Position numbers and translations under genes: made by a program
The notes under the pieces: model-generated
Database searches by the model: none
The model's input: only the letters and a program-made list of their open reading frames with translations
What the model was told of the DNA's origin: nothing
Source of the DNA: Candidatus Krumholzibacteriia bacterium
GTDB lineage: Bacteria; Krumholzibacteriota; Krumholzibacteriia; G020349025
NCBI GenBank assembly: GCA_035649275.1
Contig: DASRJW010000136.1
Coordinates: forward strand, 1 to 55,998
Direction of reading: 5' to 3'
Length of the DNA: 55,998 bases
Shown here: piece by piece, positions 51,974 through 55,998 of the stretch
Numbering within the stretch: the first letter of the stretch is position 1
Layout: each line of letters opens with the position of its first letter

Positions 51974-52597
51974 GTGGGAGGCGCACCGGGCTGGTTGTCG
52001 CAACTGCCGACCGATGGGCGCTTCCTCGCCGGCGCTGCTGTCCTGGTCATCGTCACCGTCCTGCTGCGGCTCCTGCTGCAAGCGGGCCCTCGCGGTCGAG
52101 CCCTGCGCGCCTTCGTTCACGCCCTGGAAGGCAGCGTCCTCGCTCTCCTCCTCGCCGTCATGATCTTTCTCTCCTTCCTGCAGGTCGTGCTGCGCAACCT
52201 GTTCGACACCGGCCTCCTCTGGATCGAACCGCTGCTTCGCCACCTGCTGCTCTGGGTCGGTGTGGTCGGCGCGGCCTTCGCGAGCCGCTCGGGACGCCAT
52301 ATCAATGTGGACGCCCTCTCGCGTCTCCTGCCAGCCACCGGCATGCGGCTGGCGCGTGTGGCCACGAACCTCTTCGCCGCCACGGTCACGCTGTTCCTCG
52401 CCCATGCATGTTTCAAGCTGGCGCACGAGGAGATGCAGTCACCCAGTGCCGCCTTCCTCTCCGTCGCCGTCTGGCAAGTGCAGCTGGTGATGCCCCTGGC
52501 CATGCTGCTCATGAGCTCTCGCTTCCTCGGGCATGGGATCGAAGCCATCCAGGGCCGCGGCCTGCACCCCGAAACGCCGGGAGAGGTGCCGGTATGA
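51974..52597 (+). CDS. dctQ: TRAP transporter small membrane subunit (DctQ family)
   Basis: 207 residues with a hydrophobic N-terminal segment (FLAGAAVLVIVTVLLRLLL) and the four-helix DctQ core: LALLLAVMIFLSFLQVVLRNLF, WIEPLLRHLLLWVGVVGAAFASRSGRHI, ATVTLFLAHACF and VQLVMPLAMLLMSS. The extra N-terminal helix makes it longer than average. GTG at 51974 follows GGGGGGCGGAG. It overlaps the large subunit by ATGA (52594-52597). Confidence 0.88.
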   Translation: MGGAPGWLSQLPTDGRFLAGAAVLVIVTVLLRLLLQAGPRGRALRAFVHALEGSVLALLLAVMIFLSFLQVVLRNLFDTGLLWIEPLLRHLLLWVGVVGAAFASRSGRHINVDALSRLLPATGMRLARVATNLFAATVTLFLAHACFKLAHEEMQSPSAAFLSVAVWQVQLVMPLAMLLMSSRFLGHGIEAIQGRGLHPETPGEVPV

Positions 52598-53865
52598 GCT
52601 GGTTCCTCGCACCGCTGCTCGCCCTCCTCGCTCTGCTCGGCGCCCCGCTCTTCACCATCATCGCCTGCATCACCCTCATCGCCTTCGCCACCAACGGCAT
52701 CGACACGACCTCCGTGGCGATCGAGATGTACCGCATGGCCCATTCCATGCTGATCGCCATCCCGCTCTTCACTTTCGCCGGCTATCTGCTTTCCGAGGGC
52801 GGCGCGCCGCGGCGCCTGGTGCGGGTCTCCCGCGCCTTGCTGGGCTGGGTACCGGGCGGATTGGCGCTGGTGGCGCTGGTGGCCTGCGCCGTATTCACCG
52901 CCTTCACCGGTGCTTCCGGCGTCACCGTCATTGCCATGGGGGGCCTGCTGCTCCCGGCGCTGCGCGCCGAGAAGTACGACGATCGCTTCACCTTCGGCCT
53001 GCTCACGACCTCGGGCAGTCTGGGACTCCTGTTCCCACCCAGTTTGCCGATCATCCTGGTGGCCTATGTGACCAGCGTGAGCGTGGACCAGCTCTTCGTG
53101 GCCGGCGTCCTCCCGGGCATCTTGCTCCTCCTCGTGCTCGGCACCTACGCGGTGCAGACGGCCCGGCGCACGGGTGTGCCGCGGCAGTATTTCTCCTGGC
53201 ACGAGCTGGTGCGGGCGGTGCGCGGCGCGGCCTGGGAACTGCCGCTGCCCTTCGTCGTCCTGGGAGGCATCTACAGCGGCAAGGTGACGGTGACCGAGGC
53301 GGCCAGCCTGACCGCGGTCTACGCCCTGGTGGCGGAGGTCCTCATCTACCGGGACATCAAGCTACGGGACCTGAAACATCTGTTCACCGAGAGCATGGTG
53401 CTCGTCGGCGGCATCCTCATCATCGTCGGCGCGGCGCTGGGTCTCACCAACTACCTCATCGATGCCGAGGTCCCGACGCGGCTCTTCGAATGGATCGAAA
53501 CCTGGATCGGTCACCGTTTTGTTTTCCTGATGCTGCTCAACGTCTTCCTGCTCATCGTCGGCTGCATGATGGACATCTTCTCCGCCATCCTGGTGGTGAT
53601 GCCCCTCATCCTGCCCGTGGCGCAGGCATACGAGGTCAATCCGGTGCACCTGTCGATTCTCTTCCTCGCCAACCTGGAGATCGGCTACTTCACCCCACCC
53701 GTGGGACTCAACCTCTTCATCGGCTCCTTCCGCTTCGGCAAACCGGTGATGGAGCTGGCGCGTGCCTCGCTGCCGTTCCTGGGGTTGTACCTCCTGGTGT
53801 TGCTCGTCCTCACCTATCTGCCCGGTCTGTCCCTGTGGCTCGTCCAGGCCTTCGGCGTGCGTTGA
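52594..53865 (+). CDS. dctM: TRAP transporter large membrane subunit (DctM family)
   Basis: 423 residues, ~12 transmembrane helices in the elevator-type DctM fold. Signatures include IPLFTFAGYLLSEGG, FTAFTGASGVTVIAMGGLLLPAL, SGSLGLLFPPSLPIILVAYV and IGYFTPPVGLNLFI, covering both hairpins that bind Na+. It completes the TatT-DctP-DctQ-DctM set, a sodium-driven importer. Translation is coupled to dctQ. No metabolic gene for the substrate is attached; the next gene is convergent. Confidence 0.94.
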   Translation: MSWFLAPLLALLALLGAPLFTIIACITLIAFATNGIDTTSVAIEMYRMAHSMLIAIPLFTFAGYLLSEGGAPRRLVRVSRALLGWVPGGLALVALVACAVFTAFTGASGVTVIAMGGLLLPALRAEKYDDRFTFGLLTTSGSLGLLFPPSLPIILVAYVTSVSVDQLFVAGVLPGILLLLVLGTYAVQTARRTGVPRQYFSWHELVRAVRGAAWELPLPFVVLGGIYSGKVTVTEAASLTAVYALVAEVLIYRDIKLRDLKHLFTESMVLVGGILIIVGAALGLTNYLIDAEVPTRLFEWIETWIGHRFVFLMLLNVFLLIVGCMMDIFSAILVVMPLILPVAQAYEVNPVHLSILFLANLEIGYFTPPVGLNLFIGSFRFGKPVMELARASLPFLGLYLLVLLVLTYLPGLSLWLVQAFGVR

Positions 53866-53926
53866 AGCCTGTGCTCCGCCGGGTCGGCATGCCGAAACAG
53901 CTCGTCGAGGTGGAGGGGGCTCACCT

Positions 53927-54430
53927 TCAAGCTCCTGCCTCCAGGCGGCGGATGAGTACTTCCAACGCCGCCTCCTCGCTGTCCACCGCGAGGCCGACGG
54001 CGCGGGCACCATCGAGGCTGGCGATGAGCACCATGGTGATGTCGAGGGCCTCGCGGCGATGTTCGGGATCGTCCTGCGTGTCGAGGAGATGCAAGAGATG
54101 GCGGTGGAGCCGGCGATAGTCAGCAAAGCCCATCGCCGGCGGGGCACCGGAGAGGGGTCCTGTATTCCGAGTCTCCAGAGTGAAGGCAAACCCTGCCTCG
54201 CTGAGGGCGAGCGGCGGCCGGGTGGCGAACGACACCGCCAGATACTCCGCCCCGGTCGTGGCGTCGCGCCGGACCTCGAGCTCCTCCACCTGGTCGGCTG
54301 GAAGCTGCAGGCTCTTGGCCGTAGCCACCTCGGTCAGACGCACGCCGCTGGCATCGTCTTGCAGGACGAAGAGGCCAGGACGCCCGGCGAGCCAGGCTTG
54401 TAAGCGTCGTGCCAGTTCCTGCGGGTCCAT
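53927..54430 (-). CDS. Hypothetical soluble protein
   Basis: 167 residues, no signal peptide or membrane helix. The first ~75 residues form a mixed alpha/beta stretch (VLQDDASGVRLTEVATAKSLQLPADQVEELEVRRDA), and the C-terminal half is helical with several His (YRRLHRHLLHLLDTQDD). I recognise no family. GGAG 4 nt before the ATG supports the start. It is convergent with dctM across 61 bp and borders the cassette-like region to its right. Confidence 0.6.
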   Translation of the reverse strand: MDPQELARRLQAWLAGRPGLFVLQDDASGVRLTEVATAKSLQLPADQVEELEVRRDATTGAEYLAVSFATRPPLALSEAGFAFTLETRNTGPLSGAPPAMGFADYRRLHRHLLHLLDTQDDPEHRREALDITMVLIASLDGARAVGLAVDSEEAALEVLIRRLEAGA

Positions 54431-54762
54431 CGTACTCCGGGGGGAGACATCCTCTCGCGAGCCACATCGTAGCGCGTCGATGCCCTGGGCGACCGCCCCG
54501 ACACTCTGAACCCCGACATGCGCTACACTGCTTCCCCTGGCGGCATAGGTGCACGACCGCGATGAGCTCTTCTTGGCCTAAGGGGTTGTAGGCCTGACAC
54601 CTTGGCCAGCGCCGAGGAGACCGCGAGGACATGTTATCCGACAGAATCCTGCGGTGCCGTTCGGGATATACGGTTCGGTCGAATCCTTGTTAGCCGCTGC
54701 GAGGTGCTCGTCGACAAGTGAAAGTCCATCGGTCCCCCTCAACTCGGAGTAGACGCGCCACC
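54431..54762. other. Gap upstream of the cassette gene, with a GTTAGCC box
   Basis: 332 bp without a gene. It contains GTTAGCC (54689-54695), identical to the R' box of the attC-like site at 55375-55381, and it is less GC-rich than its surroundings around 54630-54690. No complete attC partner (GGCTAAC) is seen within ~140 bp upstream. It probably also holds the promoter of the minus-strand gene ending at 54430, but none is clear. Confidence 0.4.
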
Positions 54763-55323
54763 ATGGGACTCTTGACCTTCAGCATCAACGTCACCCTCGA
54801 CGGTTGCGTCGACCACCGGGAGGGTATCGCCGACGACGAGACGCACGCTCTCTTTACCCGCCTCATGGACGAGGGCGGGGCGATGCTGTGGGGCCGCGTC
54901 ACCTACGAGATGATGGAGAGCTACTGGCCGGCGGTCGCCCGCGGCGACCAAGAGGCGCCGCCAGCGATGCGCGAGTGGGCGGTCAAACTGCAGGCAAAGC
55001 CGAAGTACGTCGTGTCGTCGACGCGAAAGAACTTCCCGTGGACCAACAGCCACCACATCGCCGGCGACCTGCGCACGGGCGTGCAGAACCTGAAGGACGC
55101 GACCCCGGCCGGCGTGCTCCTCGGTAGCGGCAAGCTCGCGACCGAGCTGGACAGGCTGGATCTGATCGACGAGTACAGGTTCCTCGTCCACCCTAGGATC
55201 GCCGGCCACGGCCCGACTCTGTACCATGGCGGCCTGCCCAGCACGCGACGGCTCGAACTTGTTTCGGCCAAGCCACTCCGCAGCGGCGCGGTCGCCATGC
55301 ACTACCGGCGCGCGCGCGGCTAA
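54763..55323 (+). CDS. Dihydrofolate-reductase-like (RibD C-terminal domain family) protein
   Basis: 186 residues. MGLLTFSINVTLDGCVDH, GAMLWGRVTYEMMESYWP, KYVVSSTRKNFPWTN and GVLLGSGKLATELDRLDLIDEYRFLVHPRIAGHGPTLY are the pattern of the RibD_C/YyaP-type NADPH-binding reductases, often annotated as dihydrofolate reductase family. True DHFR or riboflavin activity is unproven. I use the ATG at 54763; a GTG at 54718 is open but not conserved in the family. The TAA stop lies inside the R'' box of an attC-like site, and such reductases are common integron cassette cargo, so the gene was probably acquired as a cassette. Confidence 0.88.
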   Translation: MGLLTFSINVTLDGCVDHREGIADDETHALFTRLMDEGGAMLWGRVTYEMMESYWPAVARGDQEAPPAMREWAVKLQAKPKYVVSSTRKNFPWTNSHHIAGDLRTGVQNLKDATPAGVLLGSGKLATELDRLDLIDEYRFLVHPRIAGHGPTLYHGGLPSTRRLELVSAKPLRSGAVAMHYRRARG

Positions 55324-55381
55324 CAACCGGTTGCAGCGGACGGTCCGCTGCGCGGCCCGCCGCTGAACCGGAGCGTTAGCC
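55318..55381 (+). other. attC-like integron recombination site
   Basis: GGCTAAC (R'', 55318-55324) and GTTAGCC (R', 55375-55381) are perfect 7-bp complements. Inside, CCGGTTGCAGCGG (55327-55339) pairs with CCGCTGAACCGG (55360-55371) with one unpaired G at 55333, the extrahelical base expected of attC. A small terminal stem CCGC/GCGG (55345-55348 with 55352-55355) closes it. Total 64 bp. The stop codon of the preceding gene falls in R''. No integrase is in the window. Confidence 0.8.
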
Positions 55382-55406
55382 GGACAGGAGGAGGAGGAGC
55401 TAGGCT

Positions 55407-55998
55407 ATGAAGCGGCTGATGATGCGTCGCATTCTCGAAATCGTGGTCATAGGACTCGTGCTGCCAGCCGTGGTTCCGCGTGACGCGCTCGCGCAGCAGT
55501 TCACTGGCCGCTCCTTCGGCGCCATCATCCATGTTGGCTCAATCGATACCACGGTCTGCGACTCGGGCGAACTGCCGAGCAGTGGCGGCTCCTTGGAAAC
55601 GATCCTCCAAGACGTGCGCGTCGGCTCGGTGCTCACGGCCGGAGCCATGCGGGCGGAGACCCACAGCACGAGCGCGGCGGCGATCAGTCATGCCTACACC
55701 GTGAACTTGTCCGTGCTACCCGGCACGCCAGCAGCACTCACCGCGGATGCAGTGCCGGCGACAGTCTTCGCGCTTTGCGATGGTACTGCCGCCGAGCTCG
55801 CCTTCATGAACCTGGTGTTCGGGGGGGTGCCGGTTCAGGTGACTGGCTTCAACCAGACGGTTGTTTTGCCGGGAGTGGCGACGCTCATCATCAACGAGCT
55901 CATCAACAGCACTACGCCCGATGGCAGCGAGACCACCTCAACTGGTCTCCACTTGACCTTGGCCGATGGCGGCGAGATCCTCGTGTCCCGCGCGCATG
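55407..55998 (+). CDS. Secreted protein, probably choice-of-anchor P type (3' truncated by window)
   Basis: 197 codons are open to the right edge. A signal peptide (MKRLMMRRILEIVVIGLVLP ... ALA) ends before QQFTG. The mature part, GAIIHVGSIDTTVCDSGELP, VGSVLTAGAMRAETHSTSAA, ATLIINELINS and LHLTLADGGEILVSRAH, resembles the choice-of-anchor P proteins found with variable C-terminal sorting signals (the NE and AlHxxL-type patterns). The anchor itself would be beyond the window. GGAGGAGGAG upstream supports the ATG. It begins 26 nt after the attC-like site, so it is either the next cassette or the flanking chromosome. Confidence 0.6.
   Translation, partial: MKRLMMRRILEIVVIGLVLPAVVPRDALAQQFTGRSFGAIIHVGSIDTTVCDSGELPSSGGSLETILQDVRVGSVLTAGAMRAETHSTSAAAISHAYTVNLSVLPGTPAALTADAVPATVFALCDGTAAELAFMNLVFGGVPVQVTGFNQTVVLPGVATLIINELINSTTPDGSETTSTGLHLTLADGGEILVSRAH

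Overview
The window is high-GC bacterial DNA that is almost wall-to-wall coding, with many GTG/TTG starts, short intergenic spaces and 4-nt start/stop overlaps. Outer-membrane features (a beta-barrel porin, a TatT-type lipoprotein) together with secreted enzymes ending in FlgD-like Ig modules with an NPFNP motif suggest a diderm of the FCB-related candidate phyla (Eisenbacteria/Krumholzibacteria-like). That placement is inference from style, not from a marker gene tree.

Layout. 1-1588: a 5'-truncated alpha/beta hydrolase, a non-coding palindrome-rich stretch and a secreted Cys-rich protein. 1585-4041: a LysR regulator divergent from inositol-3-phosphate synthase. 4051-6320: a glycogen-binding-domain protein and a CheB-like protein that has lost catalytic Ser and His. 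6561-11920: a promoter and a five-gene acyl-CoA operon (thiolase, 3-hydroxyacyl-CoA dehydrogenase, crotonase, thiolase, isocitrate/isopropylmalate dehydrogenase family). 12062-18814: tRNA-Leu and the proteostasis cluster tig-clpP-clpX-lon-engB, with a clear terminator between clpX and lon. 18890-22512: a small c-type cytochrome-like protein, purA, tRNA-Lys and a membrane glycosyltransferase. 22731-26306: a degenerate DnaE-family polymerase followed by lexA. 26444-27015: tRNA-Glu and an RRM protein. 27137-31970 (minus): O-antigen-ligase-like protein, M14 carboxypeptidase, hydrolase and two small membrane proteins. 32146-33849 (plus): an anti-sigma-like protein, a coiled-coil membrane protein and a SnoaL-like protein. 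33895-38008 (minus): an SLC13-type transporter, an ALDH7-type dehydrogenase and an unknown exported protein. 38197-43671: a secreted lamin-tail/PHP protein, then TlpA, a redoxin and ispG on the minus strand. 43851-47154: a PatA-like acyltransferase and PimA-like glycosyltransferase pair, a small membrane protein and mutM. 47130-49711 (minus): porin, FMN-binding protein and membrane protein behind two Fur-like boxes. 49991-53865: a TRAP transporter with its TatT lipoprotein. 53927-54430: an unknown protein. 54689-55998: what looks like an integron gene-cassette region, with a RibD/DHFR-like gene ending in a well-formed attC hairpin and then the start of a choice-of-anchor-type secreted protein cut by the window edge.

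Most interesting points: the attC-like site (55318-55381) with a bulged base and the cassette gene's stop codon in its R'' box; the DnaE-family protein that lost PHP and polymerase catalytic residues but keeps a C-terminal clamp-binding-like motif and sits directly before lexA; the Fur-boxed porin/flavoprotein/membrane-redox operon; and the PatA/PimA-like pair in a genome segment that also makes inositol phosphate.
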